A DNA stretch of 64,000 nucleotides from contig NZ_SOCA01000010.1 of assembly GCF_004364345.1 (NCBI RefSeq), positions 1-64,000 on the forward strand, in the 5' to 3' direction. The notes under the pieces were generated by a model. It saw only the letters and a program-made list of their open reading frames with translations. It had not been told where the DNA came from and made no database searches. A program made the translations under genes and the position numbers. The stretch is from Prosthecobacter fusiformis. Its GTDB lineage: Bacteria; Verrucomicrobiota; Verrucomicrobiia; Verrucomicrobiales; Verrucomicrobiaceae. Shown piece by piece: positions 42,344 to 51,876 of the stretch (its first letter is position 1; the number at the start of each line of letters is the position of its first letter).

Positions 42344-44167
42344 TCACAGGCCCTGGAAGGCTGCGGAGACGTTATCCACTGAAAGCAATTCAGGCAGGAT
42401 GAGGGGTTCAGACTGGTTGGGGGTATAGAGCACATTGACCGGCACAGCGGCTTTGCCTAATTCGGACAGGGCTTTGGTGATGCGCGGGTCTTCATTGGTC
42501 CAGTCTGCCTTTAAGAGGACAACCTTCTTGTCGGTGATGAGCTTCTGCAAACTGGTGTCTTTATAGACGCGTTTGTTCACCTGACAGGTGAAACACCACT
42601 TGGCTGTATAGTCGATATAAACGGCCTTGTTCGCTGCGCGCAGTTCTGCAACTTTCTCAGGGGACCAGGCCTCCCAGGTGAGTCCGCCTTCGACATGGGC
42701 ACCCGCATTGACGGGACCTTTTTCGACCTGTGGCCAGCCAAAGGCGAGTCCTCCGCCAATGCTGACAAGAGTAAGGACAACGGCGATGGTGCGGGTGCGG
42801 GCTGGTTTATGAGGCAGGGACCAGCGTCCATAAATCCAGCAGCCGAGCGCAATGATGACGAGGCTGAAAAGGGTGAAAAGCATGGGCTGGCCTTCGATCA
42901 TCCCTGTCAGCACCCAGGCCAGAAAGGCGACGGTGCCGAAGAGCAGGAAGGACATGGCTTGTTTAAAGCTTTCCATCCATGCACCGGGACGGGGCAGGGC
43001 GGAGACCAATTTCGGAAAAAGCGATAGGACAAGGAAGGGGCTGGCGAGGCCGATGCCGATCATGGTATACATCAGCATGGCCTGGGCGGGTGGCAGAGTG
43101 AGGGTATAGCCCAGCGCGGAACCGAGGAAGGGAGCGGAGCATGGCGTGGCGACGACGGTGGCCAGCAGGCCAGAAAAAAAGGAGCCGCTGAGACCGTGCT
43201 TGGATTGTAAATTTGCACCTACACCAACGGCGGAGGCACCGATCTCGAACAACCCTGCCATATTCAGGCCAAAGATAAGGAAGAAGGCACAGAGGCCATA
43301 GACGAAGCCAGGGGACTGCAATTGAAAGCCCCAGGCTTTGCCCAATGAAATCACCAGTCCGCCCAGCGCCCAGAAGCAGATGAGGATGCCCAGGGTATAG
43401 GCCAGTCCGTGCAGCAGCACCTGGCGTTTATCCTCGCCAGCCTGCTGGACGACACTCATGATTTTGATGCCGAGGACGGGGAATACGCAGGGCATGATAT
43501 TGAGGATCAGGCCACCGATGAAGGCGATGAAAAGCCCGCTTAGAAAGCTCGTGACTGCGGGTTTGGCCGGGGCATTGGCGGGCTTGATGAGGGAGCTGCT
43601 TTCGATGGATGGGATCTGACTGAAAATCTCCGTGACTGAGGGATCCGTCTCGGCTTTTTCTGCGAGCGTGAGGCTGATGCGGGCTTCAGGTTTAGCTGGC
43701 ATGCAGTTCTGGGGATCGCAGACGAGTGCATCCACTTTGACGATGATCTCAGCGGTGCCCTCAGCGTTAGCTACGGGGGTGATTTTGGCAGGCAGGTAAA
43801 CAATGCCATCGTAGCCCTCGCTTGTTTTGCCATCCGTCGAAGGAACTTCATGGGTGTCTGGCCAGGGCATTTCCTCGACAGTCCATCCCTCGGGCAGGGT
43901 CCATTTAAGACTGGTGGGTTTACCGATGACATCGGCGGGGAGCACCTTGCCGTAAGTGTGCCAATGCGGTTGGTGATCCAGCTTAACGGCAATACGAAAC
44001 GGTTTCCCAGGTTCAGCGACCTTCAATTCCGACACCAGACTGGCCGTGACCTTGGCACTGGCGGCTCCAGTTGTGCCAGAGGCCAGATCGAGCTGAGCGG
44101 ATAGCGGAGACGATACCGCCGTGAGCAGCAGGAGGCTTAACAGGAAACGCAAGGTTGGGTGGAGCAT
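42344..44167 (-). CDS. dsbD: Thiol:disulfide interchange protein DsbD
   Basis: The 607-residue protein moves reducing power from cytoplasmic thioredoxin across the inner membrane to periplasmic thiols. The signal peptide is followed by an N-terminal domain (ASAKVTASLVSELKVAEPGK..., HWHTYGKVLPADVIGKPT) with CDPQNCMPA. Then comes the eight-helix DsbD/CcdA membrane core, with conserved GGLILNIMPCVFPVLGIK and VATPCSAPFLGSALG (the two intramembrane cysteines). A C-terminal thioredoxin domain follows, AVYIDYTAKWCFTCQVNKRVY (CxxC). Length and order match DsbD. It may help mature the many c-type cytochromes encoded here, as their haem attachment needs reduced thiols. Confidence 0.93.
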   Translation of the reverse strand: MLHPTLRFLLSLLLLTAVSSPLSAQLDLASGTTGAASAKVTASLVSELKVAEPGKPFRIAVKLDHQPHWHTYGKVLPADVIGKPTSLKWTLPEGWTVEEMPWPDTHEVPSTDGKTSEGYDGIVYLPAKITPVANAEGTAEIIVKVDALVCDPQNCMPAKPEARISLTLAEKAETDPSVTEIFSQIPSIESSSLIKPANAPAKPAVTSFLSGLFIAFIGGLILNIMPCVFPVLGIKIMSVVQQAGEDKRQVLLHGLAYTLGILICFWALGGLVISLGKAWGFQLQSPGFVYGLCAFFLIFGLNMAGLFEIGASAVGVGANLQSKHGLSGSFFSGLLATVVATPCSAPFLGSALGYTLTLPPAQAMLMYTMIGIGLASPFLVLSLFPKLVSALPRPGAWMESFKQAMSFLLFGTVAFLAWVLTGMIEGQPMLFTLFSLVIIALGCWIYGRWSLPHKPARTRTIAVVLTLVSIGGGLAFGWPQVEKGPVNAGAHVEGGLTWEAWSPEKVAELRAANKAVYIDYTAKWCFTCQVNKRVYKDTSLQKLITDKKVVLLKADWTNEDPRITKALSELGKAAVPVNVLYTPNQSEPLILPELLSVDNVSAAFQGL

Positions 44168-44236
44168 GGTGAGGATACGAGACAGAACGGGCGAAAGTAT
44201 TCCAGGGGGTGCGGTTTAGACAAGATCCGCAGTATG

Positions 44237-45547
44237 TTATAACCTGACTTGGTTGATGACATCCTGGATAAACATCCAGTTTTTGGTGATCTGAGCGGCG
44301 ACGAAAGCGGCGAGGAGGATGGTGATGGGGAATTTGATTTTTGGCCAGTGGTCGAGGCTGCGTTCGAGGCCAAGTCCGGTGGCGATAACGACGGCCGGCG
44401 TCCACAGGCAAGCGAAGAGGAGCAGCCGATCCGGAGTGGCGTACCAGGGTAAAACGGCGATATTCCAGACGATGATGGCAACGATGCCGAGGCTGAAGGG
44501 GTCCAATTGGGCACGCCACACAAGGCCAGCAAAGGCGAGGGCCAGAAGGAGAAACCAAGCGGCTCCGATGCCTTTTTGAAGGTCGAGCCGGGACCAGGAG
44601 GCTTCGGGCAGGATGACACGACGGCGGTTACCGAAGCCGGAATCGGGTTCAGTGGCGACTGAGGAAGGGGCAACGAGGTTGGAGAGAAAGACTTCACGGG
44701 CCACTCGGCCAGCGTTTTCACGGTTAGCGGACCAGGGGGCCTCCTGGATTTTCCAGGTGAGGAGTGATGGGGGCAGAGGCGCGGACAGGGGATAAATGAT
44801 GCGCTGAAGGTTAGCGAGGCCAAAGGTAAGGGTGACGGCGGCCAGTGCGATCAAAAGAGGCTGCGGGGTGAAGCGCTGCTGCTGGGTACTGTCATGGGCA
44901 CAACGGGCGATGGCGAAAAGAATAACGGGGATGATGCTGCCGACGAAACAGCTCATGGCATAGGTGGCGACGAGGGTGTGCAGCCACCAGGGGGCCAGGG
45001 AGCCCCGGGCGGAAACGGCAGCGAGTGTTGCAACCCCCAGGCCTGCGAAGATCCAGACCTCCGGCAGAGGAGCCGTGAGCCACAGGCAGGGGCCGGCACC
45101 GCAGGCCATGGCGAGGAGAATGGCACGAAGAGACGCAACGCAGTTCCAGAGCATGGCATGATAAACCATGACCACGATGAGGGCACCGGCCAGGCAGGTG
45201 AGCAGGGCGATGCCGTGTTTGCGCGCACGGTTATTGTCCTGCCCCAGGTATTCCCAACCGCGGATGAGGAGCTGGGCAGGCGCGTGATGAAGCAGGATGA
45301 AGGCTGGATGCTCTGCGCTGATGCTGCGATGATCATCCATGCGGGAAGCTGTGAGGCTGCGAAAGACTGTCTGCGTCTCGGCACCGAAAATGACTGCATC
45401 CCGGACATAGATGGGAGTATCCTGCAACTGCTGGTGGGCGGCAAAGAAGAGACTATAAAAGGCGACGGCAAGAATGGCCCCCATGCCCCGCCAGCGTGTG
45501 ATGACACGACTGGTGCGGGAGGCATGAACATAGGTGGAGGCACGCAT
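44237..45547 (-). CDS. Polytopic membrane protein of unknown function
   Basis: The product is 436 residues from the ATG at 45547; the frame opens with a TTG at 45583. About ten transmembrane segments are visible (for example GAILAVAFYSLFFAAHQQ, HGIALLTCLAGALIVVMVYH, VWIFAGLGVATLAAVSARG, LLIALAAVTLTFGLANL, GIGAAWFLLLALAFAGLVW). The layout of a first-loop acidic part (VRDAVIFGAETQTVF, HPAFILLHHAPAQLLI) and a long polytopic body recalls PMT/GT-C glycosyltransferases. However, the catalytic DD or DE pair cannot be confirmed. Convergent with nothing; dsbD starts 69 bases downstream on the same strand. Confidence 0.7.
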   Translation of the reverse strand: MRASTYVHASRTSRVITRWRGMGAILAVAFYSLFFAAHQQLQDTPIYVRDAVIFGAETQTVFRSLTASRMDDHRSISAEHPAFILLHHAPAQLLIRGWEYLGQDNNRARKHGIALLTCLAGALIVVMVYHAMLWNCVASLRAILLAMACGAGPCLWLTAPLPEVWIFAGLGVATLAAVSARGSLAPWWLHTLVATYAMSCFVGSIIPVILFAIARCAHDSTQQQRFTPQPLLIALAAVTLTFGLANLQRIIYPLSAPLPPSLLTWKIQEAPWSANRENAGRVAREVFLSNLVAPSSVATEPDSGFGNRRRVILPEASWSRLDLQKGIGAAWFLLLALAFAGLVWRAQLDPFSLGIVAIIVWNIAVLPWYATPDRLLLFACLWTPAVVIATGLGLERSLDHWPKIKFPITILLAAFVAAQITKNWMFIQDVINQVRL

Positions 45548-45705
45548 TCCGTGAAAGGTCCATGAGAGTGGAGGGAGCAGCAATGATGAATGATGATCCT
45601 TTTGCAGATGGCATCGTCTATTGCTGCGCAGAATCTTGCGTATCTTCTTTATCTGAGAAGGCTTGGCCTTGTCTTGCTGACGATGAAGGTTAGCATGGGT
45701 ATCTG

Positions 45706-48417
45706 ATGAAAAAGCTGATCCGAGGCGTGATCAAGCTCTGCGTGGCGAGCGCCGTGCTGAGCGCGGTGATCTATGCCAGTTCGGAATCGTTCTCGCGGAG
45801 GTGGCGGGAATTTATTATCGGCCAGATGGCTGAGCGGGGGCTCCATATGGATTTAAAGCGGCTGATGCTGAATCCGTTTGGCGGACTGATTGCGCGCGAT
45901 GTGAAGGTTTTTACAGGAGCAGACCGCCTGCATGTACTGGCATCGGTGGACGAGTTGAACCTGGATTTTGACTACGGAAAGCTGCTGGAAAAAATGTTTG
46001 TGGTGGATGGGCTGGAACTGAGCCATGCCAGTGTATCCCTGCCGGTGGATGACCCTGAAGGCGGTGAGCACACGGTGATCACATTGGAGGATCTGAGCGC
46101 GCGGGCTTTTCTCAGAGAGGGAGTGTTGGAAGTTCGGCAGGCACAGGGGACGCTGTCCGGCATCCGCCTGAACATTACAGGATTGCTGACGCTGCCAGGA
46201 AAAAAGGTGGATGAGCCGCCGAAGGCCAAGGTGGACAGCCTTTCCGTGAGCGAGCAAATCAAGGTGATCAATGCACATCACCGGCGCATCCAGCGGGGGG
46301 TGGAGTGGCTGAACCGCTTTGAATTTGATACCCCGCCGCAGGTGAGGCTGGAGGTGAACGGCGACCTGGGGCGACCGCAGGAGCTTTCAGCACGGTTGTT
46401 TTTTGAAGCGATGGGCCTGCGATACGGTACGTATGTGTGTGAGGACCTGCTGGCAGAGGCGGAATATAAAGCGGGCTTGATCGACCTGACGCGGCTGATT
46501 ATTAAAGATCCGACGGGGCAGGTGAATGGCAGTGCGACGTGGCGGATGGGGACGCCGGATCTGAGATTCCAACTGACCTCAAGTGCGGATTTGCCCGGAC
46601 TGGCGCAGGCATTTCTAAACAGCGACAACTTGCGCGAAATTGTGTTTTACGGGACGCCGCATTTGGCGCTGAATGGTGTCTGGTATGTAGACGGTCCAAT
46701 GGCGCAAGGGAAGCGGCCTGTGCAGGCGACTGGAAGGCTGGATTGCGGACGCTTCAGCACCCGGGGGGCGGTTTTTGACGGGCTGGAGGCAAATATAGGG
46801 GTGTCTCCAGAGGGTGTGTATATTCGGGACATGCTGTTGAAGCATGAGACTGGGACGTTGACGGCGCAGGCACTGTCCCATGAGGCGGAGGGATTTCGTT
46901 ATAGGGCGGTCTTGAGGATGGATCCCAATGCGTTTCTGCCCTTTGCGAAAATGCCACAGACCCGGGAGATCATCAGTCGCTTCCAGTTTAATCCAAAGTC
47001 AAACATCTACTTTGAGGTGGAAGGGTCCGGGCCGAAGGCTGACCTCCAGCTATGCCTCAACAAGGGCAGGGGAGATCTGCGGAATTTTCGCTATCGTGGG
47101 GTGGACATGGAAATGATGCAGGCGGATGTGGAGTTCCAAGGGCCAATTCAGCATTATCGGAATGCGAAGATCCAAAGAGCCGAAGGCGTGGGCGAGGTGG
47201 CTCATGTGCATGTGGACGACAAAGAAAAATGGGTGCGTCTGGAGGGTATTCGTTCGAAACTGGATCCGGTGGCGGTGACAAGCTGCTTTGCGCCGAAAGT
47301 AGCAGATATCATTGCGAAATACCGGCTGCCAAAAACGACCGCAGTGGAATTGGACGGGCTGATTTACTACAAGGACCCCACGCGGAATGACTTTAATGTG
47401 AGCTTCCGACATTCGTCAGGAACGGGGCGTTATGTTTTGTGGGGGGAGGATTACCTTATTTCTGCGCCTCAGGGGGAGTTGAGTTTTAAGGGCCATGACA
47501 TGAAGTTTGACATCCGTGGACGCCTATTTGGAGAGGCACTAAGCGCGAAAGGTCGTGTCGATCTGGCTCCGGGAACGAATGATTTTTCAGTGCTGGTGAA
47601 TGCAGGGGAGTTTCCGTATGAGATCTTTGGCAAGGATCTGCCTTTTGACCAAGTGAAGGCAGATGTCTCCAGCCGTGGCAGCACGACGTATTTCGATGTG
47701 AAGTCCTCCTTATTAGGAGGAGCCTTTTCGCTGAAGGGAACACTCAATGAGCGGCTGCAGCCGCAGTCGTATGAGGGGGAACTGATGCTGGATGGGGTGA
47801 GCTTTCTGCGTCTCACCCAGATCTACTCGAAGACGAATGATACGGAGGGAGATATCACCGGACATTTCCGCTTCGCCGGGCGCATGAATGACTGGATGTC
47901 ACTCAAGGGAGGCGGTGCTGCTACGATCCTGAATGGCAACCTGTACGCCGTTCCCATCCTGGGGCCTCTGACGCCGATCTTGGGAAGTGTGCTGCCAGGA
48001 CAGATCAAGGGATACAATGTCGCAAAGGCGGCGGACTGTACCTTTGAGGTGGCAGATGGTTTTATCGTGACCAAAAATATCGAGGCAACCACGAGTGTCT
48101 TCAGGATTGCGATGGGGGGTAAGATCGACTTCATCCGCGATGCGGTGGACCTGACTGCGCAGGTACGCATCAGGGGTATTCCTGGGCTGGTGTTTTTGCC
48201 ATTCAGTGAGCTACTAGAGTACCGTGGGACCGGGGCCATCAGCGATACGCAGTGGAAGTCCAATCTGCTAAGTGGGAACCGCAAAACGACTGAGCGTGCG
48301 CCGCCGAGTGCCGCGAATATGGAAGAGGCAGAGCGAATCGCGAGAGACTCGTTGCCCCTAAAAAAAGAAGAGCCGAAGAAGTCAGGGTCCATTTTTAACC
48401 GACCTGGAGGACGGTGA
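45706..48417 (+). CDS. Large AsmA-like envelope protein
   Basis: The 903-residue product has a single N-terminal anchor (LIRGVIKLCVASAVLSAVIYA). A very long beta-rich body follows with AsmA-family phrasing: LHMDLKRLMLNPFGGLIARDV, LNLDFDYGKLLEKMFVVDGLELSHASV, ARLFFEAMGLRYGTYVCEDL, PDLRFQLTSSADLPGLAQA and, late, GHFRFAGRMNDWMSLKGGGA followed by ATILNGNLYAVPILGPLTPI. The last part is the AsmA C-terminal signature. Proteins of this superfamily (AsmA, YhdP, TamB) span the periplasm as lipid-transfer bridges. It ends in a charged tail (KKEEPKKSGSIFNRPGGR). It is the largest gene in the window. The B12-regulated receptor follows after about 460 bases. Confidence 0.75.
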   Translation: MKKLIRGVIKLCVASAVLSAVIYASSESFSRRWREFIIGQMAERGLHMDLKRLMLNPFGGLIARDVKVFTGADRLHVLASVDELNLDFDYGKLLEKMFVVDGLELSHASVSLPVDDPEGGEHTVITLEDLSARAFLREGVLEVRQAQGTLSGIRLNITGLLTLPGKKVDEPPKAKVDSLSVSEQIKVINAHHRRIQRGVEWLNRFEFDTPPQVRLEVNGDLGRPQELSARLFFEAMGLRYGTYVCEDLLAEAEYKAGLIDLTRLIIKDPTGQVNGSATWRMGTPDLRFQLTSSADLPGLAQAFLNSDNLREIVFYGTPHLALNGVWYVDGPMAQGKRPVQATGRLDCGRFSTRGAVFDGLEANIGVSPEGVYIRDMLLKHETGTLTAQALSHEAEGFRYRAVLRMDPNAFLPFAKMPQTREIISRFQFNPKSNIYFEVEGSGPKADLQLCLNKGRGDLRNFRYRGVDMEMMQADVEFQGPIQHYRNAKIQRAEGVGEVAHVHVDDKEKWVRLEGIRSKLDPVAVTSCFAPKVADIIAKYRLPKTTAVELDGLIYYKDPTRNDFNVSFRHSSGTGRYVLWGEDYLISAPQGELSFKGHDMKFDIRGRLFGEALSAKGRVDLAPGTNDFSVLVNAGEFPYEIFGKDLPFDQVKADVSSRGSTTYFDVKSSLLGGAFSLKGTLNERLQPQSYEGELMLDGVSFLRLTQIYSKTNDTEGDITGHFRFAGRMNDWMSLKGGGAATILNGNLYAVPILGPLTPILGSVLPGQIKGYNVAKAADCTFEVADGFIVTKNIEATTSVFRIAMGGKIDFIRDAVDLTAQVRIRGIPGLVFLPFSELLEYRGTGAISDTQWKSNLLSGNRKTTERAPPSAANMEEAERIARDSLPLKKEEPKKSGSIFNRPGGR

Positions 48418-48529
48418 ATCTTTGGTATTGCGCAGCCTGCCAGGGCGCTTTATGAGCAATGCATGGCAGGGGTGTGCGAGAGCACAGGTCCTGTTTTCTT
48501 TATCAAGCCCGGAGTCATGATGATGACCC
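48418..48529. other. Leader segment upstream of the cobalamin riboswitch
   Basis: This 112-base stretch follows the AsmA-like stop. It contains GCAGCCTGCCAGGGCGC and GCATGGCAGGGGTGTGC, which share a GGCAGG core, and no gene. It probably holds the promoter of the receptor transcript; no clear -35/-10 pair can be named. Confidence 0.35.
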
Positions 48530-48735
48530 GGCAGCCATTCGCAGATGCAGGGAAGACCGTGAAAACCGGTCACAGTGGCGCTGCGGTATCGGGTCACAAT
48601 TTCACAACGTGGCCGTCAGTGATGACGGCCAGGCAAAGTCAATCGGAGAGCGATCTCCGGTGAAGGCGAGTGAGAGAGGCGGGGAATTTATTCCCCACAA
48701 ACCCGGAGTCCGAATATCTCGCTGCGAATGCTCAC
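48530..48735 (+). ncRNA. Cobalamin riboswitch
   Basis: A B12-sensing leader element about 150 bases before the receptor start. The closing stem CATTCGCAG (48536-48544) pairs perfectly with CTGCGAATG (48722-48730). The conserved core begins AGGGAAGACCGTGAAAACCG, continuing into GGTCACAGTGGCGCTGCGGT. The B12-box-like AGTCCGAATATCTCGCT lies at 48707-48723. A middle hairpin GGCCGTC-agtgat-GACGGCC (near 48612-48632) fits the peripheral stems. Cobalamin binding would lower expression of the receptor gene. The B12 box deviates at a few positions from the consensus; the fold of the whole was judged by eye. Confidence 0.85.
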
Positions 48736-48881
48736 ACCCGCACCTCCATACGGAGACACGTGGGTTCACACTTCATCGCAACAATGAAGGGTGGGACCGA
48801 ATGCCCAGGCCATGTCCGCTTTGCCCAAAAGCGGATAATCTGGCGTGAGTGCTCGTTCTTGCCGCAATCAGCAAGACATCA

Positions 48882-50771
48882 ATGACATCTATAAAAAAAG
48901 CCCTCCGTTCCGCTCTCGGCACGGCAGGCATCGCCATCACTATCACACAGAGCCTGATCTCTGCAGAACCTCCTGCGGAGACTCCTCCAACCAAGGACAA
49001 TAACCAACTGCCACAGGTCGTGGTCACGGCCACCAAGACTGAGACGGAGGCGTGGAAGACGGCCTCTTCTGTTACGGTCATCAACCGTGAAGAAATCGAA
49101 AGAGAGCATTACCGGATGCTTGCGGATGCCCTGCGCCGTGTGCCAGGACTGACGCTAGCGGACCGGGGCGCCCCGGGCACCCTGGCCACGGTCCTGATGC
49201 GCGGGACGAAATCCGAGCATACGGCCGTGCTGGTGGATGGCAGGCCTGTGCCGATGAACTTAGCAGGGACCTTCAATCTAGAGACGACGCCACTGGATAA
49301 CATTGAGCGGATTGAGGTGCTGCGCGGCCCTGCATCCAGCCTATATGGGGGAAAGACCATCGGCGGGGTGATCAATGTCATCACACGCAGCGGGCGCGGT
49401 CTGGCGAAACCCCAGACCACGGCTTTTTTCGAAGCGGGCAGCTACGGTAGCTTTCGTGAAGGTATCAGCACTCTTGGCTCTTCAGGGGATGTGGACTGGG
49501 CCTTCGACTTCAATCGTACGGATCTCCAAGGGCAGCGGGTCAACAGTCAGTTTCAGCAGACGGGGGGTGCAGGAAGACTGGGTTATCAGGTCTCGGAGAC
49601 ACTGCGCCTGGAGCTGGATGCGCGTCACTATGAGTCCATCGTTGGAAATCCGGGCAACACCCTGAGCAATGATAATGATGATCAGACACGTACGGAATAC
49701 TTCAGCATCTCCCCCCGCGTGGTCTGGGACACGACGGAGAACTGGCGGCAAACGCTGACTTATTCCTTCAGTACCTTCCGCCAGGTGGCCACCGGCTTCA
49801 CTAGCCCTTACTTGGTAAATAATCGGATCACGGTGCAGACTCATTTCCTGGAATACATGAATGAGATCAAGGCCACGGACTGGTGGACTCTTACCGCAGG
49901 TCTATGGTTGCAGGATCAAGGGTATGAGCGCTTCAATGATACTGACGGTATCCGCGACATTGCACAGAACGGTACCAATTGGGCCGTGTATGCGCAGTCA
50001 CAGATGGAGGTGGTCAAAGGATTGAACCTGATCGCAGGCCTAAGGCACGACAGTTACTCGGACTTTGAAGATGCGACGACTTGGCGCGGTGGTGTGAGCT
50101 ACCGTGTGCCCGTGACGGAGACGCTGCTGCATGCTAATTATGGCACCGCGTTTTCCCCTCCGAGTCCACAGGACCTCGCTCCGGCCCTCTCCGGCAATGC
50201 GCTGCTGGTCAAGCCTGAGCGCAGTCGTGGATTTGAGTTTGGTATTGAGCAGCCGATCCCGGCAGCGAAGGCCCGAGTGAGCGCCACTTTTTTCCAGAAT
50301 GATCTGGAGGATACCCATCAGTACGATATGATTTCTGGAGTTGTTCAGCCTATCGGAGAGGCGCGCACGCGCGGTGTGGAGCTGGGGGCTGACTGGCAGC
50401 CGTGTAAAGAGGTGACGGTGTATGCTTCCTATACCTATCTGGATGCTGATGACCTGAGTGGAAACGTCAGGCTTGTGCGGCGTCCGAGGCATTCGATGGC
50501 TGGCGGTATCGCTGTGACTCCTGTAGAGGATGTGACGGTGAGCCTGTCCGCTGTCTATGTGGTGGACCGGGAGGACTTTGACCCGGCCACCTTTGCACAG
50601 ACGGATTTGGAAGACTATCTGGTGGCGCGTCTGTCCATGAACTGGCGTGTGCATGCGAATGTGGAACTTTTCGCCCGCATCGAAAACCTGTTTGGTGAAA
50701 GCTACGAAGAGGTGGCAGGTTTTCCTGCTTATGACACCGGGGTCTATGCAGGTGTGAAAGTCCGATTCTAA
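48882..50771 (+). CDS. btuB: TonB-dependent outer-membrane receptor, BtuB-like
   Basis: The product is 629 residues from the ATG at 48882 with a signal peptide (MTSIKKALRSALGTAGIAI...). A TonB-box region follows (LPQVVVTATKTETEAWKTAS), then a plug domain: TVINREEIEREHYRMLADALRRVPGLTL, VLVDGRPVPMNLAGTFNLET and IERIEVLRGPASSLYGGKTIGGVINVITR. A beta-barrel with amphipathic strands completes it, ending in the C-terminal Phe typical of outer-membrane proteins (GVYAGVKVRF). The riboswitch immediately upstream makes cobalamin, or a cobinamide/corrinoid, the likely ligand. Transport needs TonB-ExbBD, which is not in the window. The B12 ABC importer genes are also absent here. Confidence 0.9.
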   Translation: MTSIKKALRSALGTAGIAITITQSLISAEPPAETPPTKDNNQLPQVVVTATKTETEAWKTASSVTVINREEIEREHYRMLADALRRVPGLTLADRGAPGTLATVLMRGTKSEHTAVLVDGRPVPMNLAGTFNLETTPLDNIERIEVLRGPASSLYGGKTIGGVINVITRSGRGLAKPQTTAFFEAGSYGSFREGISTLGSSGDVDWAFDFNRTDLQGQRVNSQFQQTGGAGRLGYQVSETLRLELDARHYESIVGNPGNTLSNDNDDQTRTEYFSISPRVVWDTTENWRQTLTYSFSTFRQVATGFTSPYLVNNRITVQTHFLEYMNEIKATDWWTLTAGLWLQDQGYERFNDTDGIRDIAQNGTNWAVYAQSQMEVVKGLNLIAGLRHDSYSDFEDATTWRGGVSYRVPVTETLLHANYGTAFSPPSPQDLAPALSGNALLVKPERSRGFEFGIEQPIPAAKARVSATFFQNDLEDTHQYDMISGVVQPIGEARTRGVELGADWQPCKEVTVYASYTYLDADDLSGNVRLVRRPRHSMAGGIAVTPVEDVTVSLSAVYVVDREDFDPATFAQTDLEDYLVARLSMNWRVHANVELFARIENLFGESYEEVAGFPAYDTGVYAGVKVRF

Positions 50772-50790
50772 TTACAGAACAGTTTAGCGG

Positions 50791-50816
50791 GGGCGGAGGC
50801 TGTGAGGTCTCCGCCC
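50791..50816. terminator. Hairpin between convergent btuB and ltaE
   Basis: GGGCGGAG (50791-50798) and CTCCGCCC (50809-50816) form a perfect 8-bp stem around a ten-base loop in the 54-base gap between two convergent genes. Symmetric position suggests a bidirectional stop. There is no T run on either side, so Rho-independent action is doubtful. Confidence 0.5.
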
Positions 50817-50825
50817 TCGTCGTGT

Positions 50826-51863
50826 TCACGAATAAGCTGCGGCATCCGCCAAAAAGGCTTCAACATCTGCCTCAGTGGTGGCCCACGAACACATGAGCCT
50901 TGAGCCGCCACCGATGAAGCTATAAAACATCCAGCCGCGTTCCTTCAGGCCGACTTTGATGGAATCTGGCAGGCTGGCAAAAACGGCATTGGCATCCACG
51001 GGATAAAGGATATCCACATCAGGCAGACTGCGGAGGCCATCGGCAAGCTTACTCGCCAGGGTATTGCCATGTGTGGCATGCTTGCGCCAGGTTTCGTTGC
51101 CTAGCATTTGCAGCCACTGGGCGGAAATAAACCGCATTTTGGAGCAGAGTTGACCGGCTTGCTTGCACCGGTATTCGAAGTCACGGGCAAGGTCGCGATT
51201 AAAGAAGACGACAGCCTCAGTGACAGCCATGCCTAGCTTGGTCCCGCCACAGCAGAGCACGTCCACTCCCGCCTTCCACGTGATCTCTGCCGGGGTGGTG
51301 CCAAGGGCAGCCAGGGCATTGAAAAAACGTGCGCCGTCCATGTGGACATGCAGGCCGTGTTTTTTCGCGATTTGGCAAAGAGCGGTGATCTCATCTGGAC
51401 GGTAAGTCGTGCCCAGTTCCGTACTCTGGCTGAGGCTGAGAGCGCGTGGACGCGGGTAATGCAGATCCGTGCGATGGGTGATGAGGCGCTCCACATCGGC
51501 AGGGTCCAGCTTGCCTAACGAACTTTTTGCCAAAAGGAGTTTGGAGCCGTTGGAGAAAAACTCCGGTGCGCCGCACTCGTCCGTTTCCACATGGGAGACA
51601 TCGCTGCAAATGACGCTGTTGTAACTCTGGCAAAGGGTGGCCAATGAGAGTGAATTCGCAGCAGTACCGTTGAAGACAAAGAAGACCTCGCAGTCCGTTT
51701 CAAAGAACTGACGAAAGGTTTCGCATGCCTGCTGGGTGAGGGCATCCGCCCCGTAGCTGGGCTGGTATCCAGCATTGGCCTCGGCCATCGCCTGCCAGGC
51801 TTCAGGACAGACGCCGGAGGTGTTGTCTGAGGCGAAGTGATATTTCACAGGAACCGTGCTCAC
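50826..51863 (-). CDS. ltaE: Low-specificity L-threonine aldolase family
   Basis: A PLP-dependent enzyme of fold type I, 345 residues, cleaving threonine (and allo-threonine) to glycine and acetaldehyde. Landmarks: FASDNTSGVCPEAWQAM (the 'sDn...p...m' start), FNGTAANSLSLATL, HVHMDGARFFNALAALG (DGAR at about 176-179) and LCCGGTKLGMAVTEAVV, with the PLP lysine at 209. Length is normal. The start is GTG at 51863 without a good ribosome binding site. It may also act in amino-acid side-chain recycling. The Dabb-protein gene lies 13 bases upstream on the same strand. Confidence 0.9.
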   Translation of the reverse strand: MSTVPVKYHFASDNTSGVCPEAWQAMAEANAGYQPSYGADALTQQACETFRQFFETDCEVFFVFNGTAANSLSLATLCQSYNSVICSDVSHVETDECGAPEFFSNGSKLLLAKSSLGKLDPADVERLITHRTDLHYPRPRALSLSQSTELGTTYRPDEITALCQIAKKHGLHVHMDGARFFNALAALGTTPAEITWKAGVDVLCCGGTKLGMAVTEAVVFFNRDLARDFEYRCKQAGQLCSKMRFISAQWLQMLGNETWRKHATHGNTLASKLADGLRSLPDVDILYPVDANAVFASLPDSIKVGLKERGWMFYSFIGGGSRLMCSWATTEADVEAFLADAAAYS

Positions 51864-51876
51864 ATGGGGGACGGGT

